A stretch of DNA of 64,000 nt from Gammaproteobacteria bacterium. Its GTDB lineage: Bacteria > Pseudomonadota > Gammaproteobacteria > JAIEPX01. Where the stretch lies: NCBI GenBank assembly GCA_019748175.1, contig JAIEPX010000003.1:1-64000 (forward strand), read 5' to 3'. The notes under the pieces are model-generated. The model did no database searches, was not told the DNA's origin, and worked only from the letters and a program-made list of their open reading frames with translations. Positions 56,101 to 64,000 of the stretch are shown in pieces. Numbering within the stretch: position 1 is the first letter of the stretch; each line of letters begins with the position of its first letter. Both the position numbers and the translations under genes were made by a program.

Positions 56101-57511
56101 ATCTTTTTTGCACTATTTCAGATAGGTAAGATGATGAAGAATTAAATTCTTTTAAAACACCTCGCCACTTTAATAATCGTTTCACCGTCAGTTCAGGAGT
56201 ATCATCAATTTTCAGTACATCTTGTATCACTTGATGAATGCGAAATGATTCTCTTTGATCGCCTTGTTCAAGCAAGCAGAAAGTGCGCAATGATTTTAAT
56301 GAATCATTTAGTTTAATCTCCCCTTGATCATTTGTAATCCAGCCGCGTAATAATGCTTTAGGTATTGCCACTTCGGCCGCTAAATATATTGTTGACATTA
56401 AAATTTCCAGCGTCTCTTGATAAGATTCACCTGATAACAATAAGGATTTCAAACATTCTAATGAGAGTGTAATGACGGCAGAAATTGTCGCCTTATATGG
56501 ATCGGTATCAAAAACCGGCGCCCTAAGATACGACGCCATTGCTTCTCTTACTGTAATATAATTTTTACAAAATATTTGAATTGAAGAGTCTGCATTAACG
56601 ATATAGGCTAAAGCTTGTGATAGTGCTAATGGATAACGACCCAATGTCACCGCTAGTAATTCTGCATGATTATCTGACACATTACTCCTTAAAACAGATT
56701 TTATATAGCGAATGGCATCATCAAGTAAAAATACATCTAGTGTAATTTTTGTGATATCGGGACCTAATGTTAAATTGTTAATTGTGGTAATGAGCACATC
56801 TAACTGTGGTTGCTCAGCACTTGCAGGCGAAAAGGGTATGAACACAGCCCCATTGGGCACACCATCAAATACCACTAATCCATGGCCTTTTTCAGCTAAT
56901 CGTTTATAAATGAGTCGATATAATTCGCGCTCTTTCAGCCTCTTCACATCGAGCCCAAGCCCTAATCCGAGTTCCGCGAGTTGCGACTGTAACCTTTCTC
57001 TCGTGCTATTTTCATCTACACCACCCGTAAACCATACTACCCAACTATAATATTTTTCTCTGAATTGCCATCGCGCAAAATAATTGGCTAATTGTGACTT
57101 GCCAATACCGCCTGACCCTGAAATTTGTATCGCGGTAATATTTTGAACCTTTGAACGACAAGTTTTCAATTGAGACAACTCTTGCTCACGCCCTGTAAAC
57201 TGAGTAAACACGGGGGGCAAGTGATATAATGGCTCAAAAGTATTTTTTGGAATACGAAATATAATTCTTATACCCGTTTTCTTATACTTTAATCTTTCAA
57301 CCAACTGATGTTGAATTAAGAGATCAGTAATGGTTTGGGCTTCTTGTTGTGACAGCATTTTTGTTGAATACTCACCAACCAAGCGTAACAAATTGGTCAA
57401 ACTTTTTTCATCTAGTTCATTTTCAATTTCGATGACTACCGGTTGTTCGTGTATTATTATAGTGGGGTCAGTGGGCTTATTGTCCTTACGTGAGTATGTT
57501 AAATTAAGCAC
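53198..57511 (-). CDS. NB-ARC/TPR STAND ATPase, downstream part of a frame split by a TAA
   Basis: A 1437-residue open frame. Residues 132-139 are Walker A (GSGGIGKS), 213-216 Walker B (VVFD), 240-243 the LITT sensor strand, and 291-297 the GxP motif (GRYPLAL). A winged-helix end with FRIHQVIQDVL, at the place of the MHD motif, follows. From about residue 530 to 1400 come roughly 20 TPRs with a 42-residue period, many with the unusual helix GxCLxxLG. STAND proteins oligomerise on sensing a ligand through the repeats. The only start at the 5' end is GTG at 57511 without a ribosome site. The same frame continues upstream past a single TAA into a small frame with a good start. It may be a nonsense-broken gene. 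Confidence 0.8.
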   Translation of the reverse strand: MLNLTYSRKDNKPTDPTIIIHEQPVVIEIENELDEKSLTNLLRLVGEYSTKMLSQQEAQTITDLLIQHQLVERLKYKKTGIRIIFRIPKNTFEPLYHLPPVFTQFTGREQELSQLKTCRSKVQNITAIQISGSGGIGKSQLANYFARWQFREKYYSWVVWFTGGVDENSTRERLQSQLAELGLGLGLDVKRLKERELYRLIYKRLAEKGHGLVVFDGVPNGAVFIPFSPASAEQPQLDVLITTINNLTLGPDITKITLDVFLLDDAIRYIKSVLRSNVSDNHAELLAVTLGRYPLALSQALAYIVNADSSIQIFCKNYITVREAMASYLRAPVFDTDPYKATISAVITLSLECLKSLLLSGESYQETLEILMSTIYLAAEVAIPKALLRGWITNDQGEIKLNDSLKSLRTFCLLEQGDQRESFRIHQVIQDVLKIDDTPELTVKRLLKWRGVLKEFNSSSSYLSEIVQKRCVAVKSHALCLANQFNLVAKTDETLIAQGYMYHIGGLASQILGEDSLSKLHYMNELRCYEVMRSEDKFLIGMSKIHLGGALLVSGDLQNAKNLLLEAYEILRKILREDHPEVGGCMMTLGNVCLENGDIEEAIFWLNNATRITKIVKQNDPILYAKSLLSLGNAHLECGNPMLASTKSIEAFEILESEFEEPNSDMGRCLIDLGNSKLDCGEALSAQSLFEKALPIIKNCVGENHLDFGKCLLGLASTYIESGNLSLAYEYLERVEKIFLTTLSSNHVLYGACIMNMGTIALQNCQFSEAIRLFERALPLFQRLVPRHPRMGFCLMGYGWILAEMGAPDEGVRCLNEALDILTAKLGPENIKVALCKANLGWAMFQTRNLKIANEIFEEVIPVIKARLNEHTHLGNVLMNCGLTKLASNQRPMAEKMISDALKIFEKNLGPKSLKYAICSMNLSSTLLQTDPGRARTILVDALPIIQIHQDAAPTLLGKCLTLMVMVNLRCNDIPTARSLLAQAEPVVREVMRSKYSTAGGMCLNLGVATYNCGDVIKAKRLFEEASAVLASEGNTQGVDQGKCLTFLGITFLKSGSKPAAVKILKDAFDILDAAPEASYEEKGLCMVYLGWGLLGCEKITEAKKWFTNAVSILKGSQVIVNESLFLGLIGLTNAKLYLRETQNIRSLLLETVNAIEKSKNQNNPIIGKILFNFGGLLMECGEFSLAETVSRNAYARLKMYESLDPDIGRCLVNLGNAIQAGGNIQGAIVEYQNALTFFRNSKMKLHSDIATCLMNLATVNLLSDPLSEVKENLEEARREFEACPILQGAEVLNYCKCLLKLGNVYARSDDITLALELFEKTILIIKGCPGENNRLKIECLMCLGQAKLQCDDPLGAKADTMEALRLCKITSNVKPEIIKLCQTTLDDANTLLTDNDFIQNQALLNLPNSDAELDEIADEVLANLSDDDPGSAPSFR

Positions 57512-57520
57512 AGAAGAAGA

Positions 57521-57706
57521 TTATGAAATCACTCTTGCTGTTTCAATTATATGAGGTGGTAAAGCGCTCGAAGGCTGAAAATTATGAGCCACATCCATCA
57601 TTGCTCTTAAGTGTGGCAATAATGTAACCTCCACTTCGCCTGGGTAATTTTTAATGCTGAGAATACTAATATCAGATAACAATGTCAGCTCTTTTTGCTC
57701 TTGCAT
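57521..57706 (-). CDS. N-terminal fragment (61 codons) of the NB-ARC/TPR gene, ending at the in-frame TAA
   Basis: A 61-residue frame starting at ATG 57706 with AAGGA nine bases upstream. It ends at a TAA (57521-57523). Four codons later, in the same frame, the large NB-ARC/TPR frame begins at a GTG that lacks a ribosome site. Between stop and GTG are only three Ser codons. The peptide (LTLLSDISILSIKNYPGEVE and following) has no recognised motif and reads as a plausible N-terminal region of the large protein. Either the gene carries a nonsense mutation, or this is a genuine small upstream gene coupled to the ATPase. Confidence 0.6.
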   Translation of the reverse strand: MQEQKELTLLSDISILSIKNYPGEVEVTLLPHLRAMMDVAHNFQPSSALPPHIIETARVIS

Positions 57707-57789
57707 AGATGCTTTTCCTTATGCAGAAAACTTTATTTAGAAATGCGTGAGAAACTTGTATAATCAGGGAATAAAGAAATTTTTTAAAT

Positions 57790-60471
57790 TTAATGAGCCT
57801 CATCCCAATTTTCCCCAACCCCACAGCTTACCTCGAGTGGCACAGTTAATTTTACTGCAGATCCCATGAGATGTTTAATATCAAGAATAAATTTATCGAC
57901 AATCGGTGTCGCAACTTCAAAAACCAATTCATCGTGTACTTGCATGATCATCTTGGCGTTAATCTTTTTATTGATTAACCAGTCATCAATGTTAATCATA
58001 GCAATTTTAATGATTTCAGCTGCAGTGCCTTGCAATGGTGCATTGATCGCTGCACGTTCTGCAGCGTTTCTAATATTAAAATTTGAAGAATTAATGTCGC
58101 TCATATATAAACGTCGACCTTTAAGGGTTTCAACATAACCTTGTTTGCGTGCCAATGCTCTCGTATCGTCCATATATTGCTTTACCATCGGATAACGATG
58201 AAAATAAGTTTCCATATAATGCTGAGCCACATCACGATCAACGTTAATTTGACGAGACAATCCATACGGAGACATTCCATAAATCAATCCAAAATTGATG
58301 GCTTTTGCTCGACGGCGTTGCTCCGAAGTAACCTCTTCGATAGGCACATTAAAAACTTCTGCAGCCGTAGCTTTATGAACATCAAGTCCATGATGAAATG
58401 CTGCCACTAAGCCTGGATCACTCGTTAAATGCGCCATTATGCGAAGCTCAATTTGAGAATAGTCTGCTGATACAATTTTATAACCATTAGGAGCAATAAA
58501 AGCTTGTCGAATTTTTCGACCTTCTTCTGTGCGAATGGGTATATTTTGTAAATTAGGATCAGTAGATGATAAACGTCCTGTACTGGTTATAGCTTGATTA
58601 TATGAAGTATGGACACGTCCTGTCTTAGGATTAACTTGCTCAGGTAAACTATCGGTATAAGTCGATTTTAATTTACTGAGACTACGGTGTTCCAAAATAA
58701 TATTGGGTAATGGGAAAGACATTGCCAGCTCTTGTAAAACAGCTTCTGAAGTTGAAGGCTGTCCTTTTGGTGTTTTGCTAATGACGGGTAATTGCATTTT
58801 ATTAAATAAAATATCTTGTAATTGCTTTGGAGAACTAAGATTAAAATCTTTGCCAGCCAATTGCTTCGCTTCTTCATCAAGTTGATCAATTCTTTTCGCC
58901 AAAGCATGACTTCTCGTTTTTAGAAGGTCAGAATCAATAAGAACACCATAACGTTCCATACGCATTAAAACAGGAACAAGTGGCATTTCAATTTCATTAA
59001 ATACTTTTTCTACTGCAGGAATGGCGCTCAATTTTGACGATAGCACCTGATGCAATTGCCAAGTAATATCGGCATCTTCGGCAGCATATTGTGATGCAAC
59101 CTCAATGGGGACGTGATTAAAAGTGATTTGTTTTTTCCCTTTACCCGCAACATCTTCAAATTTTATAGTCGATTTTCCCAAATAATTTAATGCGAGCGTG
59201 TCCATATCATGACGACCAGTGCCACCAGTAAGCACATACGACTCAAGCATTGTATCAACCATGGCTCCAGTAAATGTATAACTGTAATTTCCTATCACAT
59301 TTAAATCATATTTAATATTTTGCCCAATAATTATTTTATTATCTTCATTTAAAATAGCGATAAGCTCATTGAGCACCGACTCTCGATCAAGCTGCTTGGG
59401 CGCTTGTTTATAATTATGAGCTAATGGAATATACGCGGCCTCACCAGATCCTATCGCCACAGAAATTCCGACTAATTCAGCAACTATATCATTTAAGCTT
59501 GTCGTTTCTGTATCAAACGCGATGACGTTCGCTTTTCTCAATTTTTCAAGCCATAAATCGAATTGATTTTGAGTCATTACAGTATCATAATTCGTAGGAG
59601 TTGTTGGTTTTTCTTGATCAAGCTTTACCAATAACGCCTTAAACTCTAATTCAAGATATAAATCTCGCAAACTATCCACATTTGGCTTATCAATCACTAA
59701 GTCATTTATTTCAATGGGCAATTGAACATCACATTTAATAGTGACTAATTGTTTTGACAACGGCAGTTGACCTAAAACATCACGAAATTTTTCACCCACC
59801 TTACCAGGAATATTATTGGCATCAGCGATAATGCTATCTAAAGTTCCGTACTGCGATAACCATTTTTCAGCTGTTTTCGGACCGACACTTGGTACACCCG
59901 GAATATTATCTGAACTATCACCAATTAATGTTAAATAATCAATTATTTGATCAGGTCTAACACCGAATTTTTTTACAACGCCATCGTGATCTAATAAAGT
60001 ATTAGTCATTGTATTAATGAGTGTAACATGACTATTCACCAACTGAGTTAAATCTTTATCACCCGTTGAAATGATGACTGCATATCCATTTTTTTTGGCT
60101 TCGATTGCTAAAGTTCCAATGACATCATCTGCTTCAACACCATCAACACAAATTAATGGTATTCCCATCGCACGAATAATATTATGCAACGGTTCAATTT
60201 GGACTTTTAATTCATCTGGCATTATTGCACGATTGGCTTTGTATTCAGGATAAAGTTTATGCCTAAATGTTTTTACTTTAGAATCAAAAACAACCGCAAT
60301 CCGCTCTGGTTGATAATCACTCAATAATTTACGAACCATATTCGCAACACCGTACACCGCGCCTGTCGGTAGTCCTTTACTGTTCGTTAAAGGTGGTAAA
60401 GCATGAAAAGCTCGAAATAAATACGAGGAACCGTCAATTAAAATAACGGGTTTATAGGTAGAATGGCTCAT
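57790..60471 (-). CDS. polA: DNA polymerase I
   Basis: An 893-residue repair and Okazaki-fragment polymerase. The N-terminal 5' nuclease has LIDGSSYLFRAFHALP, GVEADDVIGT and GDKDLTQLV. The 3'-5' exonuclease keeps its acidic residues (AFDTETTSL, NIKYD, YAAEDAD), so proofreading should be active. Polymerase motifs are DYSQIELRIMAHL, RRRAKAINFGLIYGMSPYGL and MQVHDELVFEV. AAGGAA precedes the ATG. It follows trkH by 13 bases on the same strand. Length is within the usual range (E. coli 928). Confidence 0.96.
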   Translation of the reverse strand: MSHSTYKPVILIDGSSYLFRAFHALPPLTNSKGLPTGAVYGVANMVRKLLSDYQPERIAVVFDSKVKTFRHKLYPEYKANRAIMPDELKVQIEPLHNIIRAMGIPLICVDGVEADDVIGTLAIEAKKNGYAVIISTGDKDLTQLVNSHVTLINTMTNTLLDHDGVVKKFGVRPDQIIDYLTLIGDSSDNIPGVPSVGPKTAEKWLSQYGTLDSIIADANNIPGKVGEKFRDVLGQLPLSKQLVTIKCDVQLPIEINDLVIDKPNVDSLRDLYLELEFKALLVKLDQEKPTTPTNYDTVMTQNQFDLWLEKLRKANVIAFDTETTSLNDIVAELVGISVAIGSGEAAYIPLAHNYKQAPKQLDRESVLNELIAILNEDNKIIIGQNIKYDLNVIGNYSYTFTGAMVDTMLESYVLTGGTGRHDMDTLALNYLGKSTIKFEDVAGKGKKQITFNHVPIEVASQYAAEDADITWQLHQVLSSKLSAIPAVEKVFNEIEMPLVPVLMRMERYGVLIDSDLLKTRSHALAKRIDQLDEEAKQLAGKDFNLSSPKQLQDILFNKMQLPVISKTPKGQPSTSEAVLQELAMSFPLPNIILEHRSLSKLKSTYTDSLPEQVNPKTGRVHTSYNQAITSTGRLSSTDPNLQNIPIRTEEGRKIRQAFIAPNGYKIVSADYSQIELRIMAHLTSDPGLVAAFHHGLDVHKATAAEVFNVPIEEVTSEQRRRAKAINFGLIYGMSPYGLSRQINVDRDVAQHYMETYFHRYPMVKQYMDDTRALARKQGYVETLKGRRLYMSDINSSNFNIRNAAERAAINAPLQGTAAEIIKIAMINIDDWLINKKINAKMIMQVHDELVFEVATPIVDKFILDIKHLMGSAVKLTVPLEVSCGVGENWDEAH

Positions 60472-60484
60472 TCATGTTTCCTTA

Positions 60485-61936
60485 TTATTCACGCCAATAG
60501 GCCATGGAAAAAAGTACCAGAATACTGAATATTTCAAGACGACCCGCTAGCATTCCAAACACGAGCGCCCATTTACTGAAATCGGATAAGTTCAAAAAAG
60601 AACCCGACACTTGTCCAATTCCTGCTCCCGAATTCGATATAGCAGCCACTGTAGCACCAAAAGCCGTTGTAATGTCATTACCTTGTGCTAACAACAGCAT
60701 AATTATAACAATAAATAAAACTATAAAAGCTACTAGAAAACTCCAAATCGCCTGTATAATTTCGGGCGATAAAACTTGATCACCAATTCTGACGGGAATA
60801 ACAGCTTTTGGATGAATCAATTGTTGAACTTCACGAACGGTTTGCCGCCTCAACAATAATATTCGAATAACTTTAATACCTCCACTCGTTGATCCTGCAC
60901 ACCCCCCCATTGCAGCCATCATCATCGCAAGGAACGGAAGATATGTAGGCCAATTACTAAAATCAGCATCAAGTGACCCTGTCGTTGTATTTAATGATAC
61001 TATCGTGAAAAAAGATTTTAATAAGGTTGTTTTAACATCAGGATAAATGTGGTAGTAAAATAATGTTCCTGCTGTTAATAAACTCGCAGCTAAAATAATG
61101 GCAATATACGCTCGAAATTCGGCATCTTTCCAATAAAATCCAACACGCCCGTATCGAAAAAACTGATAATGCAAAGCAAAATTTGTACCACCCAAAATCA
61201 TAAAAATAATTGAACAGATTTCGATATTGGAATTATCATAAAAAACATAACTTGCATCGTGATTTGAAAATCCACCCGTAGAAACCGCACTAAAACTTTC
61301 ACAAAGAGCATCAAACCAACTCATACCTTGCACTGCAAATGCAACTGTGCACATCACAATTAATCCTACGTAAATTAACCATAATGCTTTTGCTGTTCCT
61401 GTCAAACGAGGCGTTAACTTGTTATCTTTAATTGGCCCAGGTGTTTCTGCTCGATACAATTGCATTCCACCAATACCCAACATAGGCAACACTGCCAATG
61501 CTAACACCACAATTCCCATACCACCTAAAAAATGTAATTGCTGTCGATAATACAAAATGCCATGTGGTAAATAATCGAGCCCAGTGATAACTGTTGCTCC
61601 AGTTGTTGTCAGCCCAGATACGGATTCAAAAATAGCATTTGTAAAACTCAGCATAGGCTGTTTGGACACAACAAAAGGTATAGCTCCAAACAATGAAAGA
61701 ACAGTCCAAAACAATGTGACGATCAAAAATCCGTCTCGAGTTTTCAGATCTTTTACGTTTCCTCGAAACGGAAACCAGCAAAGAAATCCACAAATTAAAG
61801 TAACAAAAAATCCAATGACGAAAGCTTCATGAGCTCCGTCTCCGTAATATAGTGCAACACCAATGGGCGGCAACATTGAGATACTGAAGAACATAATCAG
61901 TATCCCTAATACCTTCAGAACCGGCGCAAAGCGCAT
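60485..61936 (-). CDS. trkH: Potassium uptake protein TrkH (channel subunit)
   Basis: A 483-residue inner-membrane subunit of the Trk K+ uptake system. The four pore loops with their filter Gly are visible: VSGLTTTGATV, FSAVSTGGFSN, SLNTTTGSLD and ISNSGAGIG. The third has SLNTTTG in place of the common form but keeps the Gly. Twelve or so hydrophobic segments flank them. Its cytoplasmic gate partner TrkA is encoded on the same strand 1.5 kb to the right, with two secreted-protein genes on the opposite strand between them. Confidence 0.95.
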   Translation of the reverse strand: MRFAPVLKVLGILIMFFSISMLPPIGVALYYGDGAHEAFVIGFFVTLICGFLCWFPFRGNVKDLKTRDGFLIVTLFWTVLSLFGAIPFVVSKQPMLSFTNAIFESVSGLTTTGATVITGLDYLPHGILYYRQQLHFLGGMGIVVLALAVLPMLGIGGMQLYRAETPGPIKDNKLTPRLTGTAKALWLIYVGLIVMCTVAFAVQGMSWFDALCESFSAVSTGGFSNHDASYVFYDNSNIEICSIIFMILGGTNFALHYQFFRYGRVGFYWKDAEFRAYIAIILAASLLTAGTLFYYHIYPDVKTTLLKSFFTIVSLNTTTGSLDADFSNWPTYLPFLAMMMAAMGGCAGSTSGGIKVIRILLLRRQTVREVQQLIHPKAVIPVRIGDQVLSPEIIQAIWSFLVAFIVLFIVIIMLLLAQGNDITTAFGATVAAISNSGAGIGQVSGSFLNLSDFSKWALVFGMLAGRLEIFSILVLFSMAYWRE

Positions 61937-62266
61937 AGTGAGTCTCTCTTGATTCCTGAGTCAGACAAGAGTAGGGGTGGGGTGCAAAAATGTCAATTGC
62001 TTTTACTTATCAACCCCTATCTATTTATTCTTTTCTCGATTTCGTCATGAGGATCTAGTTAATTTCCTAGTTATCAACTTAAACTAATCAATTTCTTGCA
62101 TGCACAAACCAATATATTGTAAATTCAAATGCAAGTATATGAACAATTTCCCAATAAAAATAGGGCTTTTCTCTCTTGACTATGTCTCTTGTTAGAACCT
62201 AAGATCGATGAGTAAATTTTAATAATATTTACATTTTTTATCTAAACTAACTATATGGAGAAAATC
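61937..62266. other. 330-bp AT-rich spacer holding divergent promoters
   Basis: This region separates the trkH start (leftward) from a secreted-protein gene (rightward). It is strongly AT-rich. A possible -35 TTGACT near 62176, with a weak CTAAGA 17 bases later, could serve the rightward gene. I see no gene, tRNA or repeat in it. Confidence 0.35.
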
Positions 62267-62647
62267 ATGTTAAAGAAAACTTTATTCACGGCTCTTATCT
62301 TAGGTTCTGCTAGTGCTTTTACCGCTTCTGCTTTAGCCGATGCACCTACTTGCCCAACTGCTGAGGCCATCAAATCACAACCGCTTACCAACATTGAAGC
62401 TAGCAAGCATTCAAAAGGAAAACAGGTTGCGAGCACAACCAGCAATTACGGCACGAATCAGCAATGGACTCTCAAACTTTGTGGTTTGAAAACGAAAAAC
62501 CAAGAGAATCTCTTGATCAAAGCTAATAACATTCTACAAACTGTATCAGGCGGCGGCAATGAAGCTATTCTCCACAAAAATGTATGGGCTTGCAAATACA
62601 AAGCTGAACATGGCTTCAGAGCTTGGGCAACAACACCTGCAAACTAA
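62267..62647 (+). CDS. Small secreted protein, DUF4949-like
   Basis: A 126-residue protein with a signal peptide (residues 1-24, ending ASALA). The mature part starts DAPTCPTAEAIKSQPL and has three Cys. It resembles the small secreted DUF4949 proteins known mainly from Legionella, one of which has been described as hemin-binding; this assignment is from memory of the pattern, not a search. GGAG lies six bases before ATG 62267. The in-frame ATG at 62255 lacks a site and is not used. A strong terminator follows, so it is a single-gene transcript. Confidence 0.75.
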   Translation: MLKKTLFTALILGSASAFTASALADAPTCPTAEAIKSQPLTNIEASKHSKGKQVASTTSNYGTNQQWTLKLCGLKTKNQENLLIKANNILQTVSGGGNEAILHKNVWACKYKAEHGFRAWATTPAN

Positions 62648-62675
62648 TACAACTGGCATTGTATTTTTTGGCATG

Positions 62676-62705
62676 AGAGGGAGAAAATTATTCTCCCTCT
62701 TTTTT
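62676..62705 (+). terminator. Rho-independent terminator of the secreted-protein gene
   Basis: AGAGGGAGAA at 62676-62685 pairs perfectly with TTCTCCCTCT at 62691-62700 around a five-base loop, followed by TTTTT at 62701-62705. It lies 29 bases after the stop codon. Confidence 0.9.
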
Positions 62706-62764
62706 GATTGAATCACTCATGTTAAAATCCTCCCTTTTAGAAACTACCTTCATTAAACGTAAGT

Positions 62765-63403
62765 ATGACCGTGAAAGCTCGAATTTTTAGTATTGGTTTA
62801 CTCATTACTTTATTAACAAGCTTCAGTTTAACCACTGCTGCCACTGAAAGTGCTTCTTACGAAGCGCCGGGGCGTTATGCTGTCCTATTTTATTATGGCG
62901 CAATGACTAAAAATACCTTAGGTCATGTGATCAAAATGACCTACTCACTCGATAATGAACATCTGTATTCAGGTGAAATCAGTTATGTTTTCAGACCTAA
63001 TCAAAGTATTAGACGATATTTTGATAGGGTCTTTCAAAGCATCGAGGCAAATTTCAATTTCACTGTCCACGATGATCATGGAAAGGTTTTTTGTGAACTT
63101 GTCCCTTATCTTTCTTTCCGCATTAAAAATTTTCCTTGGAATAACCACCTAATAACAAGCCTAAGCTTAGGCGAAGGAATCTCATGGAGCAGTAAAATCT
63201 CAACACGAGAATATAGAAATTCACGAGACCCGCAACATCTTTTAAACTATTTAAATCTTGAATTCACCGTAGCATTACCTAAATATCCAAGATTGGAATT
63301 CGTAGGACGATTTCATCATCGGTCTGGGGTGTTCGGATTGTATCGCTCGCAAAATAGTGGAGCTACTGCAGCAGGCATGGGTATTCGGTGGTATTTTTCC
63401 TAG
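62765..63403 (+). CDS. Secreted outer-membrane beta-barrel protein, weakly PagL-like
   Basis: A 212-residue protein with a signal peptide (about residues 1-25, ending TTAA). The remainder alternates hydrophobic and polar residues as in a small beta barrel and ends in the aromatic signature RWYFS. The stretch RFHHRSGVFGLY recalls the H-x-S site of PagL lipid A 3-O-deacylases (acyloxyacyl hydrolases). The catalytic Glu expected about a dozen residues later is not evident in SQNSGATAAGMG. It could be an inactive relative or a different barrel. The gene stands alone between a terminator and the end of trkA. Confidence 0.65.
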   Translation: MTVKARIFSIGLLITLLTSFSLTTAATESASYEAPGRYAVLFYYGAMTKNTLGHVIKMTYSLDNEHLYSGEISYVFRPNQSIRRYFDRVFQSIEANFNFTVHDDHGKVFCELVPYLSFRIKNFPWNNHLITSLSLGEGISWSSKISTREYRNSRDPQHLLNYLNLEFTVALPKYPRLEFVGRFHHRSGVFGLYRSQNSGATAAGMGIRWYFS

Positions 63404-63408
63404 CCTAG

Positions 63409-64000
63409 CTAAATGTAAGTCACTTTCACAGAAAACATTTTTTCGACTTCGCGCAAATGTGACTTTTCAGAAACAAATAAAATAACATGATCACCTGATT
63501 CAATCCGAGTATCATGATGAGGAATAATGACATCCCCTGCTCTGACAATTGCACCTATTGTTGTAGAACGAGGCATTTCGAGTTCTTCCAACGTACGACC
63601 GACGACCTTGGATGTTTTTTCATCTCCATTCGCAATTGCCTCGATGGCTTCTGCAGCACCTCGACGCAGAGAGTGCACACTCACTACATCGCCACCTCGA
63701 ACATGTGCCAAAATACTACTGATAGTGGCTTGTTGAGGTGATATGGCAATATTAATTTCTCCACCTTCTATTAAATCGACATAAGCAGGACGCATAATTA
63801 ATGCCATGACTTCCCGAGCACCCATACGTTTTGCTTGAAGCGCGGCCATAATATTAGCTTCGTCATCACTCGTTACTGCGCAATAGAGATCCGTTTGTTC
63901 GATATTTTCATTGAACAATAATTCTTTATCAGCAACATCACCGCATAAAATAGTTGTATTATGCAATCGCTTCGTCAAGCGCTCACAATTAGCGCGATTG
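63409..64000 (-). CDS. trkA: Trk potassium regulator TrkA, C-terminal part (5' end outside window)
   Basis: The frame is open to the window edge (NRANCERLTKRLHN at the right end, matching the TrkA pattern NCERLAEEL) and stops at 63409. It covers about the last 196 of roughly 455 residues: the end of the second Rossmann domain (ILCGDVADKELL, then VTSDDEANIMAALQAKRMG) and the final TrkA-C domain (GRTLEELEMP, DHVILFVSEKS). TrkA binds NAD(H)/ATP and gates TrkH. It faces the PagL-like gene tail to tail with five bases between stops. Confidence 0.94.
   Translation of the reverse strand, partial: NRANCERLTKRLHNTTILCGDVADKELLFNENIEQTDLYCAVTSDDEANIMAALQAKRMGAREVMALIMRPAYVDLIEGGEINIAISPQQATISSILAHVRGGDVVSVHSLRRGAAEAIEAIANGDEKTSKVVGRTLEELEMPRSTTIGAIVRAGDVIIPHHDTRIESGDHVILFVSEKSHLREVEKMFSVKVTYI

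Noticed and set aside
62251..62445. Minus-strand frame over the DUF4949-like gene
   Set aside because: Antisense shadow; the + strand gene has signal peptide, ribosome site and terminator.
1..64000. tRNA, rRNA, CRISPR array, transposase or integrase
   Set aside because: Looked for in spacers and on both strands; none convincing by eye.

Overview
The window is 64 kb of AT-rich DNA from a Gram-negative gammaproteobacterium. Lipid A/Kdo modification, Trk and CPA2 potassium systems, an E. coli-like glycolytic block (tkt-gap-pgk-pyk) and queD/rsmE/thiD/polA all point to that class. Very large proteins built from eukaryotic-type modules (F-box, U-box, ankyrin, WD40, LRR, NB-ARC/TPR) are scattered among housekeeping genes. 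This is typical of host-associated Legionellales (Legionella, Coxiella, Berkiella and relatives). The order-level placement is an inference from domain content, not from a database search.

Layout. 1-2.4 kb: the 3' end of a Gln/Ala/Arg repeat protein, a remnant of an F-box gene, an F-box/ankyrin protein with a CaaX-like Cys tail, and an orphan DUF2282 (bufferin-type) peptide. 2.4-5 kb: a hairpin-rich spacer and a nucleoside salvage operon (cdd, purine nucleoside phosphorylase, deoC). 5-15 kb: ordinary genes (rsmE, queD, CPA2 antiporter, NSS transporter with a multi-hairpin leader, kdoO, ComEA-like, TMEM175-like, nudC flanked by two paralogous secreted proteins, thiD). 15-20.5 kb: an orphan 1783-residue protein. 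20.6-26.1 kb: a Pgl-like trio for amino-sugar transfer and an ABC transporter with a duplicated permease. 26.1-33.5 kb: engB, ttcA and the glycolytic operon. 33.7-34.7 kb: a secreted polysaccharide deacetylase and a TfoX-like protein. 34.8-48.9 kb: the richest block, with a WD40 protein and a 2099-residue U-box/ankyrin protein in one operon, divergent from a 1785-residue LRR/ankyrin protein that carries nuclear-localisation-like motifs. 49-53 kb: lipoprotein, glutathionyl-hydroquinone reductase, glmS, asparaginase. 53.2-57.7 kb: an NB-ARC/TPR STAND ATPase whose reading frame is split by one in-frame TAA. 57.8-64 kb: polA, trkH, two secreted proteins and the C-terminal part of trkA.

How it fits together. 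The housekeeping genes supply central carbon metabolism, nucleoside salvage, envelope modification and potassium handling. The eukaryotic-like genes look like a dispersed secreted-effector repertoire aimed at host ubiquitin signalling (F-box, U-box) and perhaps the nucleus. No secretion apparatus genes lie in the window, so secretion itself is inferred. I saw no tRNA, rRNA, CRISPR array, integrase or insertion sequence.
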